A DNA stretch of 31,623 bases, from the IMG/VR virus record IMGVR_UViG_3300035701_000175, positions 1 through 31,623 of that record; one strand, 5' to 3'. Of the stretch, positions 23,302 through 30,673 are shown one piece after another. Source of the DNA: a virus. The translations under genes and the position numbers were made by a program. A model generated the notes under the pieces. That model did no database searches. It worked only from the letters and a program-made list of their open reading frames with translations, and was not told the DNA's origin. Within the stretch, counting starts at the first letter, position 1. Every line of letters begins with the position of its first letter.

Positions 23302-24399
23302 CTAATCTGGGTTATAACCATCATCATCATCAATATGCTTTACAGCAATTTTTATTGCTTTGTCTATTATATTTAATGCTCTTTGTTTGCTGACATCATT
23401 AAACTTCCTTTCATCATCACCTCGTATTTCTTCGCCTCTAAATTGGAAACATACGACGAGATGGGAGCGGCCTTCAATCCAAACGTTATTTTTCTTTTCC
23501 CAAGCGTCGAATAGCCCTTGTCTTTGGAGTCTTTTCCACCAATCTGATCCTTGCCTTCCGTTATATAACGCTTCGCCCACTTTATTATTTAATAAAACAT
23601 CAACGTATATATTTCTTACAGAATCACCTTCATATTTTAATATCTTATATTCTCCAAGTTTGCTGTTTATATCTTTTTTTTCTCTAGAAGACATCGGTTT
23701 AAATATGTCTTCATTTAAAAATCTTCCTAGACTATTAGAAAAAAGTTGGTTGACAACATTGAAAAATGTTTTGCTCCAAGGTTTATCTTGTATTCCAAGT
23801 TCTTTAACCTTTTCTTTTAAAGGTTTTAAACCAAGATAATTTGAATATCTGTTGTATCTAATTAATAAATTGCAGATATCCATAGATCTGTCTGCTACGT
23901 CAGTCTGATACGCGTTTCTATCCAATTCGTCAATAAGGTCCTTTATTTCTTCATCACCAGCCCAAATTTTCCTTCTTGCGACTTCTACATCTGCAGTTAT
24001 TCTTTCTTCGGATCCCATCGGTTTGAATATATCTTCTGCAAGTTGTTTTGCCATCGATACTATATCTTCTATAATTTTCTCTGCTTGCTCTCTAGTAAAA
24101 TTAGCATTAAATTTAAACCAGAAATAAGTCATTATATTGTCAACATCTCCAAACCTCATCCATATAAGACCATTTCCTTTATACTTTTTATATATTGCTT
24201 CCTTCACCATTATATCTTGGAGCCTGTCTCCTATCGTGCGAGTGAACCTTACCTTTAGGAACAGACTTCCGTCTCTTTCGTTACCGTAATCGACAACCCT
24301 AAAATGCTTCACACGCTTCTCTGCTTCTTCCCTTTCCTTAGAACCCATGGGTTGGAACAAGTCTTCCCATAATCTTTCTACCTTTAGTTGTAGTTTCAT
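23302..24399 (-). CDS. Three-module motif protein, 365 aa
   Basis: Three motif copies at residues 13 (DLFQPMGSKE), 123 (DIFKPMGSEE) and 231 (DIFKPMSSRE) divide the protein into modules of about 110, 108 and 135 residues, each preceded by hydrophobic-x-Glu (LWE, LAE, LNE). Modules 1 and 3 resemble each other (strand of FRVVDYGNE / YKILKYEGD type, a GLIW/GLFD turn, aromatic strands FWFKF / VVCFQF, then a C-terminal helix). Module 2 is helical and resembles the 105-aa protein encoded next to it. ATGA overlap with the upstream gene; TAG end abuts the CCA enzyme ATG. No database family recognised. Confidence 0.75.
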   Translation of the reverse strand: MKLQLKVERLWEDLFQPMGSKEREEAEKRVKHFRVVDYGNERDGSLFLKVRFTRTIGDRLQDIMVKEAIYKKYKGNGLIWMRFGDVDNIMTYFWFKFNANFTREQAEKIIEDIVSMAKQLAEDIFKPMGSEERITADVEVARRKIWAGDEEIKDLIDELDRNAYQTDVADRSMDICNLLIRYNRYSNYLGLKPLKEKVKELGIQDKPWSKTFFNVVNQLFSNSLGRFLNEDIFKPMSSREKKDINSKLGEYKILKYEGDSVRNIYVDVLLNNKVGEALYNGRQGSDWWKRLQRQGLFDAWEKKNNVWIEGRSHLVVCFQFRGEEIRGDDERKFNDVSKQRALNIIDKAIKIAVKHIDDDDGYNPD

Positions 24400-24713
24400 A
24401 ATCCCAAGTCAAACCCGTGTATTTGCTGCTCAGACCACATCTGAAGTTCTGGTATATTGAATTCTTTCATTAATTTCTTTACTTGCTTATATCCAAATTT
24501 CCTTGCCACTCTCTCAAGTATCCAAGCAGCAAATCTTTTTGTTTCGGTGCTGGCATACTCGTGACCTTCTGGAACTCTAATAGGTTCTAATTCCTTCTTA
24601 AAATCATCTAACTCTTTCTTCCTCAATTCAATATTTGTTCTATTCTGTTCAGGGCTAGACATCGGCTTGAATATGTCTTCCAACATTCTGTCTAACTCTG
24701 ATTTTAATTTCAT
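24396..24713 (-). CDS. Single-module motif protein, 105 aa
   Basis: MKLKSELDRMLE then DIFKPMSSPEQ from residue 13. This is the simplest example of the family: leader helix, hydrophobic-x-Glu, motif, one helical module. The module (FAAWILERVARKFGYKQVKKLMKEFNI ... MWSEQ) parallels the middle module of the 365-aa protein (NYLGLKPLKEKVKELGI ... PWSK). ATGA overlaps on both sides suggest translational coupling with the membrane protein upstream. Function unknown. Confidence 0.72.
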   Translation of the reverse strand: MKLKSELDRMLEDIFKPMSSPEQNRTNIELRKKELDDFKKELEPIRVPEGHEYASTETKRFAAWILERVARKFGYKQVKKLMKEFNIPELQMWSEQQIHGFDLGL

Positions 24714-25006
24714 TTAAACATCTTCATCCCTAAGTGTATAATCAACGCTGTCCACATCAAGGCCATTGATGCTAGTATAGCGATTGCCTTTACCTTGCTT
24801 TTTTCTGCATAGGCCCAGAATTGCTGGGATACTGTCTTACCAGTAAACTTGACGTATAAAACCTCTGTCAACCCAAATATCAAGTTGAATGCTAAGAATA
24901 CATAAAACAACGGCCACATCTGCAATACTGCCATTAATACCATGGGAAGAAACATACATAGTATAAATATTATTTCCCCTACTGAAGTTCCACCTTTATT
25001 ATTCAT
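24710..25006 (-). CDS. Three-helix membrane protein, 98 aa
   Basis: Hydrophobic segments at about 9-28 (VGEIIFILCMFLPMVLMAVL), 30-48 (MWPLFYVFLAFNLIFGLTE) and 72-93 (AIAILASMALMWTALIIHLG) predict three membrane helices, with a basic loop (KFTGKTV ... EKSKVK) between the second and third. This is one of the best ribosome sites in the right half (AAGGAG, 6 nt from ATG). Topology could suit a holin or other envelope protein, but neither size nor sequence proves it. It lacks the recurring leader and motif of its neighbours, so it is not part of that protein family. Confidence 0.75.
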   Translation of the reverse strand: MNNKGGTSVGEIIFILCMFLPMVLMAVLQMWPLFYVFLAFNLIFGLTEVLYVKFTGKTVSQQFWAYAEKSKVKAIAILASMALMWTALIIHLGMKMFK

Positions 25007-25016
25007 GTTTTTCTCC

Positions 25017-26198
25017 TTACCATCCTAATTCTTTTAATCTCTTTTTTTGCTCTTTATTAGGGACATCACTTTTTTTAATCCTGCTGCTATATAATCTGAA
25101 AGGATCCCCCCAAGCCTGTCTAATCTCGTTATTAACCCATATATTATAATGTTCTGTGCTATAAGTACTGTTTACAAGTTTAGTTGTAGAATGAATACCC
25201 AAATATTTGAGCTTATCCTCTATAACCTTTACCCAATAATCTGAAGGTTTATCGCTTAATTTAATAATTCTCCAATAATCAGTACCGATATCTTTTTCAA
25301 GTTTCCATCCCATAGATTTGAGAAAATCTCTCATAACTTTTATTTGTTCTGGAGACAACGTTCCTTTATGACTTGGAAAATACAGCCAAACGTCATTCAA
25401 AAAGTTTTTATCTATTTCTGATTTTTCTACGTCAGACATCGGCTTGAAGATGTCTTCTGTCATCACGTTAGTCGGATCAAAGAGGAATCTTATTCCTCCA
25501 CGCTTCTTTACGATTTCTGGACTTCTATTCGATAAATTGAAATCTGTTATTAATCTTTTATATTCTGGTAAATTTATTATCTCTTTATAAGAAGGAAGAG
25601 AAGACAAGAAAGCTTTATGTTTTGCATCTTGTTTGGCAATAAACTTTTTATATTCATCATTCTTAGCCTGAACTTTTATTGCCCAAGGAGAATTAGGATA
25701 ATCTTTAGTGAGTGCATCTAACTCTTTTACATCATACTTTCTAGGTTGACGTGGATAGCTGTGATTATCAATATAATTTATCATACTCTCTGCTCTTTTT
25801 TCGCGGTGATATTCTAAACTCGACTCTCTGTCTTCCTCTGTAAGTCTATATCTGTCTCTTAATTCAGGTGATAAACTATTTTCTATATCATTCTTATATC
25901 TTTTATATTTGTTTACTCTCTTGTTAAGATAATCATACAGCCAATTAAACATTATAGAATAATCTTCTATACTTTTCACAGGTTCGAATTTCTTCATTAC
26001 AAAAGGTTGGTGTTTCGTAACGTCTGCTCTAATATAGCCGTTAGAGTAGATTTGATAATATTTGGGCGTTTTAAGCCACTTCATCGCTTCTCTTTTATTT
26101 TCAAAAGATCCAATCGTCTCCACATCCTTTAATTCCTTGCCGCTCATCGGTTGGAAGATGTCTTCAAATAATCTATTTATCTTATATTCTAATTTCAT
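25017..26198 (-). CDS. Two-module motif protein, 393 aa
   Basis: Motif copies at residue 13 (DIFQPMSGKE, after NRLFE) and 249 (DIFKPMSDVE, after VMTE). Module 1 (236 residues) contains YYQIYSNGYIRADV ... FVMKKFEPVKSIEDY and INLPEYKRLITDF. Both elements also occur in the 1021-aa protein, although there their order is reversed. Module 2 has the recurring alpha/beta pattern: strand VWLYFPS, helix ending SMGWKL, aromatic YWRIIKL, then a helix DYWVKVIEDKLKYLGI. It overlaps the upstream gene by 17 nt. Function unknown. Confidence 0.74.
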   Translation of the reverse strand: MKLEYKINRLFEDIFQPMSGKELKDVETIGSFENKREAMKWLKTPKYYQIYSNGYIRADVTKHQPFVMKKFEPVKSIEDYSIMFNWLYDYLNKRVNKYKRYKNDIENSLSPELRDRYRLTEEDRESSLEYHREKRAESMINYIDNHSYPRQPRKYDVKELDALTKDYPNSPWAIKVQAKNDEYKKFIAKQDAKHKAFLSSLPSYKEIINLPEYKRLITDFNLSNRSPEIVKKRGGIRFLFDPTNVMTEDIFKPMSDVEKSEIDKNFLNDVWLYFPSHKGTLSPEQIKVMRDFLKSMGWKLEKDIGTDYWRIIKLSDKPSDYWVKVIEDKLKYLGIHSTTKLVNSTYSTEHYNIWVNNEIRQAWGDPFRLYSSRIKKSDVPNKEQKKRLKELGW

Positions 26199-27138
26199 CT
26201 TTAAGCTTTTTCTCTTTAATATACGTAAATTCTATATTTGTCGGACTAAATTTAAAAAACTCTTGTCTTACTACTGATATTCCCCCTAGCGGAGAAGTTC
26301 TTTGCACATCTTCGAAAGAATTAAATTTTTTTAATATCCCCGTAATTCCGTTAACATAACTCTGCCATTTTGGTATTTTTTTATTTGTAAGTTCATACCA
26401 TACACGGTTTTGCCAAGGATATGTTGGATCTTTTGACTTAATAAAACCGCTATCTATCATAAAAGCGTTGATTGAAGACAGAATACGACTACCAATATAC
26501 GAAGGAACTCCGACTTGAAGTGTTTCAGTTACCTCGAATTTCGCTTCAACGTCCTTCAATTCCCGGCCTTTCATTGGCTTGAATAAGTCCTCAGATACTT
26601 GGCCTGTTATTTTATATTTAGCTAATTTCTTACTTTCATCTTTCTTAACATCTTCTGACAACCATTTCTTTCTGATTTTATCCTTGAACCATCTGAAGAG
26701 TATCCCAAATTTACTATCGTAAGGCCTCTCCGCTTTATAACCTTTAATCATATAACCGGCATGAAAATTATCTCCTTCCCAACCACTTTCATATGTTATC
26801 GGAGGAGCTTCTAATACCCCTAAATCTTTTAATTTTTTTTCTATCGCTCTTAAATATTTCTGAGGATCTTCAAAATGGTCTTTCTTAATATGGTACCAAT
26901 CCCATCCTTGATTCTCTTCCAATTGTGAAAACATTGCTTCAGCCATCCTGAATCCAAGTTTAATTAACAGATCCTGAACAGCCGACCCTACTTTATTGTC
27001 TAAATTGTCCTGAATCCCGACAGTTATTCCTTCTACATATGTAAATTGTGCCTCATATTCCTTATCGGCTTCTGCCTGTTCTGGACCAGACATAGGAGCA
27101 AAAATATCTTCTAATAATCTATCTAAATTAAAATTCAT
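26182..27138 (-). CDS. Two-module motif protein, 318 aa
   Basis: Leader MNFNLDRLLE, then DIFAPMSGPEQ from residue 11, and a second copy DLFKPMKGRE at 184 after QVSE. Both modules follow the same layout: a strand ending in Gly (ITVGIQ / LQVGVP), a helix leading to GF (LIKLGFRM / FMIDSGFIK), Trp/Tyr-rich strands (GWDWYHI / NRVWYEL) and a helix that ends the module core (YLRAIEKKLKDLGV / SYVNGITGILKKF). ACGAGGAAGAG precedes the ATG; ATGA overlap with the upstream hydrolase gene. No known family. Confidence 0.74.
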   Translation of the reverse strand: MNFNLDRLLEDIFAPMSGPEQAEADKEYEAQFTYVEGITVGIQDNLDNKVGSAVQDLLIKLGFRMAEAMFSQLEENQGWDWYHIKKDHFEDPQKYLRAIEKKLKDLGVLEAPPITYESGWEGDNFHAGYMIKGYKAERPYDSKFGILFRWFKDKIRKKWLSEDVKKDESKKLAKYKITGQVSEDLFKPMKGRELKDVEAKFEVTETLQVGVPSYIGSRILSSINAFMIDSGFIKSKDPTYPWQNRVWYELTNKKIPKWQSYVNGITGILKKFNSFEDVQRTSPLGGISVVRQEFFKFSPTNIEFTYIKEKKLKDEIRI

Positions 27139-27866
27139 CTCTTCCTCGTGATCTTTATATACAACTGTACAAGTAGAGCCGGTATAAAAAACAGTATTGG
27201 AGTTATAATCGATATGAATATATAACCAACATACATTAACGTTCTCTTTATCCTATAAACAATTTTACTGTCTTTATCAGGTTCAAGGTATAACGCTACC
27301 TTCTCAAATATCAACTCGTTGCAAAAATCAATTGGCCTTATCTTAGAAGGAGCTCTCTCAAAACAATAGACATTTGCGTACCTCAATCCAGTTGCAATAA
27401 GTTCCGCACAGAAATAGGCATCCTTTACGTTGTAGCATGAATCGTCGGTATCCCTCCCAAGCAAGAAGTGCAGACTATTCGGGAATATAGAATAGAATAT
27501 AAAATAGATAAATGCTCCAAAATCGTATTCTTTTCCTTTTAGATTGGTAAGAACAGTTATAACCTTCTCTACATCTTCAGACTTGGCGAATCTGTGTCTA
27601 AGCACTAAAAAATTGCAATAACAATTTAAATATGATTCTGAAAAACTTGATTCTGTTATACCTTCTGGATTGGCCTCAATAATACGATCGTTACCTAGAT
27701 ATAGAACAGAATGCTCCCAACCCCTATTACCATACCCAACCTTATAGAAATTAGATATTTTGATAATAGGAGTATACCAGGAAGGACTGTCTACTTCATT
27801 AGTAAGTATAATGTCTCCTGGCTTTAATATGTAAGGCAATTGATTTTTTAATATTAGTTGCTGCAT
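27135..27866 (-). CDS. Membrane-anchored YiiX/NlpC-like permuted papain-fold hydrolase, 243 aa
   Basis: Features of the permuted NlpC/P60 (YiiX/YaeF) group: KPGDIILTNE at the start, His52 in WEHSVLYLG, an IIEANPEG element, GKEYDFGAF, and catalytic Cys153 in YFCAELIATG. The His-before-Cys order marks the permuted class, which acts as cysteine hydrolases on amide or ester (peptide or acyl) bonds. Residues 211-237 form a strong membrane helix or helical pair, followed by a basic end. It could act at the envelope during lysis or entry, or modify lipids; the sequence does not decide. No motif leader. AAGGTGG lies 9 nt before the ATG. Confidence 0.82.
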   Translation of the reverse strand: MQQLILKNQLPYILKPGDIILTNEVDSPSWYTPIIKISNFYKVGYGNRGWEHSVLYLGNDRIIEANPEGITESSFSESYLNCYCNFLVLRHRFAKSEDVEKVITVLTNLKGKEYDFGAFIYFIFYSIFPNSLHFLLGRDTDDSCYNVKDAYFCAELIATGLRYANVYCFERAPSKIRPIDFCNELIFEKVALYLEPDKDSKIVYRIKRTLMYVGYIFISIITPILFFIPALLVQLYIKITRKR

Positions 27867-27868
27867 AT

Positions 27869-28111
27869 TTATAAACCACCTTGCCGATATATTCCTCTAC
27901 TTTTCATCGGCTTAAATATATCATCTTTAACCAGTACACTCCTTCTCCAAGTAGAAGCTTCTTTCTCAGCACAATCAGGGCATAATATCCCAGAATAATC
28001 AGACGGCTCTCTAGCTTTGTCCCAAGAAACCCAATTGCCACATTTGGAGCAACTTGATTCAGTTAAACCTTCAAATAATTTATCTATCTTCTGTTTAAGC
28101 CTCATCGTCAT
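27869..28111 (-). CDS. Zinc-ribbon protein with C-terminal motif, 80 aa
   Basis: Leader MTMRLKQKIDKLFE, then a zinc ribbon (Cys21-x-x-Cys24 and Cys44-x-x-Cys47 in ILCPDC), then at residues 64-69 an intact DIFKPM followed by only 11 more residues. The motif here ends the protein rather than opening a module. It may be a truncated or split module string, or evidence that the peptide itself is functional. ATG at 28111 has AAAGGA close by; the third codon ATG is an alternative start with better spacing. It overlaps the upstream gene by 17 nt. Confidence 0.7.
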   Translation of the reverse strand: MTMRLKQKIDKLFEGLTESSCSKCGNWVSWDKAREPSDYSGILCPDCAEKEASTWRRSVLVKDDIFKPMKSRGIYRQGGL

Positions 28112-28433
28112 ATCTTCCTTTAGTAATCATTATAGAATCTCTATGTATTTTTAAATGTTCATACCCAGCCATATAAGCTGCCAAAGAATATCCTGGAGGG
28201 GTGTAGTCTATAAAGAAATGAGGTGAACCATGTCCTCCAAAGTCGACTGGATACTTTATATCAGTTGTCACAAATCCAGCTTTTTGCAATTCATCACGGC
28301 ATTTCTGAAGTATAGTCGTATCCAGATAAGGATACTTCTTGTTTATACCTGCTATTTCAGGTTTTCCCATGGGCTTGAACAGGTCTTCTTTAATCGGTTC
28401 AAACAATTTTTCTATCTTATTTTTTCTTCTCAC
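28095..28433 (-). CDS. Single-module motif protein, 112 aa (GTG start)
   Basis: The frame could be read from a TTG at 28460, but the GTG at 28433 gives MRRKNKIEKLFE, the same leader as its neighbours, with GGGG 6 nt upstream. After PIKE comes DLFKPMGKPEIAGINKKY at residue 17. The module core has a helix ILQKCRDELQKAGF, strand VTTDIKYPVDFGG, HFFIDYTPPG and a last helix. The start lies inside the end of the lipoprotein gene (17-nt overlap). Function unknown. Confidence 0.68.
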   Translation of the reverse strand: MRRKNKIEKLFEPIKEDLFKPMGKPEIAGINKKYPYLDTTILQKCRDELQKAGFVTTDIKYPVDFGGHGSPHFFIDYTPPGYSLAAYMAGYEHLKIHRDSIMITKGRYDDEA

Positions 28434-28581
28434 ATTGATCCCCGTTACATACTGCTCCAAGTCCTAACATAGTCCTCTGAAATATCCCAGAATCTCCACA
28501 TAGTAAATAGTCATATGACGCGCATCCTAACATATTATTTAATAATAAGAGTAAAGCTGCTATCTTTATAATCAATCTCAT
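28417..28581 (-). CDS. Small lipoprotein, 54 aa
   Basis: A short gene easily missed by length cut-offs. ATG 28581 is in an ATGA overlap with the 409-aa gene, with AGAGGAAG about 6 nt upstream. The product opens with a signal peptide (MRLIIKIAALLLLLNNMLGC): a basic residue, a leucine-rich core and a lipobox MLGC, so Cys20 would be lipidated after cleavage. The mature part is about 35 residues with three more cysteines (28, 45, 50) and a KKK end. Phage lipoproteins of this size include Rz1-type outer-membrane spanin subunits and superinfection-exclusion proteins; no Rz partner is seen beside it. It implies a diderm-type host envelope. Confidence 0.75.
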   Translation of the reverse strand: MRLIIKIAALLLLLNNMLGCASYDYLLCGDSGIFQRTMLGLGAVCNGDQCEKKK

Positions 28582-29807
28582 TGTTTCTTCCTCTCTTCTT
28601 TTTTAGCCCCCATAGGCTTGAATATATCTTCTGTCATCTTCCTTCTTTTGTCTCTCCATACCTCTATGGTTACGCGGTCGCTCTTGTCATTCGCCACAAT
28701 ATGCTGCCAAGCGTCGTTTACTTTTGCTTCACCTTGCCAAGGCAAAGTCATTCTATTTATTACTCCTACAAGCCAATGAAGATACTTCGACTTAGCATTT
28801 AAAGTAGACAGGCGGTTAGTAGACGGCTCAGTCTTCTCCCACACGTGGGAAAAATTGCTGAATTTAGGAGTAAATCCATTTTCCTTGAAAGCCTTCCACA
28901 ACTTCTTCCTCTGCTTATCAGTAAACTTATTCTCTATAGATATAGACATTTGAATTGTATCTGTTGTCTCTATCTGCTTATCTGCAAGCTCTTGTTCGGG
29001 TTTAGACATGGGTTTAAATAAATCTTCTTCTATCTGTGTATATTTAACCATATCATTGAACCGTGGCCTTGAAAACCATGATAGTGCCTTAGGAGAAGAC
29101 CATGTAACTATCTTTATAAATCTTTCCTTTTCTCTGTCTACCCACCTTCTACATTTTTCTTTGTCATCTGTCCGTCCAGACCATTCATTAAACCTTTCTT
29201 CAAAAAAATTGTCTATGGCTTCTTTTGGATTGACGTTGTCAACTATCATCTTAGATACCTTCATCAAGAAACTCTCAGGGAATCCTATAGTCGAATCCCA
29301 AAATGTAAAGAAGTTTTTCTTCATATCTTTATATAATTTCGATACTTCGTTATTCTTGTCAAGCTCTTCCCCGCCCATCGGTTTAAATATATCTTCTCTA
29401 ATTACTTCTCTTAAATAGTCTATATAAATTAATCCTTCTCCATAAATTGATTCGTCGCCTGGACCATAATACTTTTTCCACCTGAGCGATACCAGCTGTG
29501 GACGTCCTGGCCTAGATCTCCATTGCTCTTTTACTTCTATCTTTTCTGATTCAAGGAAGCTCGTCATCTTACGTACTTCTTCCATAAAATCTCCAGCAGA
29601 TCCTTTTTTGGCATAATCATAAGCGTAATCTTTTCTTAATTCATAGCCATTTTTCTTCAGATAGCCGTCTATAAACCAGTCAGGTAACGAGTATATGCCT
29701 CCATCTACCTTTATCAGCTCTTCCATTCTCTTGTCTACATCCTTTTGTTCAGGTTCTGACATGGGCTGGAATATATCTTCTAATAATCTGTCTAGATATT
29801 TAATCAT
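28578..29807 (-). CDS. Four-motif modular protein, 409 aa
   Basis: Motif copies start at residues 11 (DIFQPMSEPEQ), 139 (DIFKPMGGEE), 262 (DLFKPMSKPEQ) and 394 (DIFKPMGAKKEE), each preceded by hydrophobic-x-Glu (LLE, IRE, IEE, MTE). Cutting at each would give products of 128, 123, 132 and 16 residues. Module 3 shows the alpha/beta pattern (IQMSISI, FKENGFTP, SHVWEK, YLHWLVGVI); module 2 is more helical. The last copy is a C-terminal stub with no module after it. ATGA overlaps on both sides; the ribosome site is weak. No known family. Confidence 0.75.
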   Translation of the reverse strand: MIKYLDRLLEDIFQPMSEPEQKDVDKRMEELIKVDGGIYSLPDWFIDGYLKKNGYELRKDYAYDYAKKGSAGDFMEEVRKMTSFLESEKIEVKEQWRSRPGRPQLVSLRWKKYYGPGDESIYGEGLIYIDYLREVIREDIFKPMGGEELDKNNEVSKLYKDMKKNFFTFWDSTIGFPESFLMKVSKMIVDNVNPKEAIDNFFEERFNEWSGRTDDKEKCRRWVDREKERFIKIVTWSSPKALSWFSRPRFNDMVKYTQIEEDLFKPMSKPEQELADKQIETTDTIQMSISIENKFTDKQRKKLWKAFKENGFTPKFSNFSHVWEKTEPSTNRLSTLNAKSKYLHWLVGVINRMTLPWQGEAKVNDAWQHIVANDKSDRVTIEVWRDKRRKMTEDIFKPMGAKKEERKKQ

Positions 29808-30673
29808 TTCTTTATCTTTTCCCTGCTAACATTAAGGTATATGATAGTGGATCCTTTATCTCCTGAAACTACTACTCCGAATATATCAGAAGACTTTATA
29901 TCAACTCCTATTCCCTCTAATATGTCGGTAATAAACTTTATGTACTTCAGTTGAGTCTGCCTCTTTGATTCATAGTAATTCTGCACGTATCCTTGCTGGC
30001 CGAAAGGTTGCTTCTTACTTTCTATTTTTTCTCTTTTGTCGTACCAGAAATTTCTATTCAAGTAACCTGCTTCCCTGAATCCGTTAGCTAATAACTTGTC
30101 ATGGAAGCTAGACATTTGTTCCTTGCTTAAGTTATTGGCGGCAGGTATATTAATTGCAATATTATCGACATATGTCATCTGAGAATCTACAATTTCTTGT
30201 TCTGGATCAGACATCGGTTTGAATATATCTTCTGAAAAAATAGCCTTCCTTATTTTATGCAATACTATTCCTATTTCAGGAGATACTACATCGCTGGTTA
30301 TACCAATAGTATAAATATCATCTATGCCGCCTGGATAATAATGGTCTTTAGGAACCTCTCCAGTAAATTCCCAAACTTTCTTCTTAATCCTATCTTTAAT
30401 ATAAGCTAGATCTTTATTCTTAGGATTCTTTAATCCTGATTTATACCATGTCGTCCCTTCACCGCGATGGTCACTCTTAAACCCCTCTGCTGCCAGCATC
30501 TCTATAAGTTTAATCCACATCCCTTTTCTTCTTATACTGTCGTCTAACCCCACATTAAGAGTAGTCTTGAACATTATATCCAATTTCTTCTCTACATTCT
30601 TCTGCTCAGGAGAAGACATTGGAGCAAATATATCTTCCAATAATCTGTCTATATCTTTATATAAAATTTCCAT
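29804..30673 (-). CDS. Two-module motif protein, 289 aa
   Basis: Leader MEILYKDIDRLLE, then DIFAPMSSPEQ from residue 14, and a second copy DIFKPMSDPEQ at 149 after IFSE. Both modules show the family pattern: strand LNVGLDD / IAINIPA, helix to GF (LAAEGFKS / LLANGFRE), aromatic strand TTWYKSG / NFWYDKR, helix LAYIKDRI / YIKFITDIL, then a final strand. The two halves are clearly related to each other and to those in the 409- and 318-aa proteins. It overlaps the upstream gene by 17 nt. Confidence 0.75.
   Translation of the reverse strand: MEILYKDIDRLLEDIFAPMSSPEQKNVEKKLDIMFKTTLNVGLDDSIRRKGMWIKLIEMLAAEGFKSDHRGEGTTWYKSGLKNPKNKDLAYIKDRIKKKVWEFTGEVPKDHYYPGGIDDIYTIGITSDVVSPEIGIVLHKIRKAIFSEDIFKPMSDPEQEIVDSQMTYVDNIAINIPAANNLSKEQMSSFHDKLLANGFREAGYLNRNFWYDKREKIESKKQPFGQQGYVQNYYESKRQTQLKYIKFITDILEGIGVDIKSSDIFGVVVSGDKGSTIIYLNVSREKIKK

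Noticed and set aside
27859-27872. TATAAATA, the T4 late-promoter sequence, on the minus strand
   Set aside because: It overlaps the start codon of the hydrolase gene, so a transcript from it would lack that start; a second copy near 5821 lies inside the portal coding region. Both are expected by chance in AT-rich DNA.
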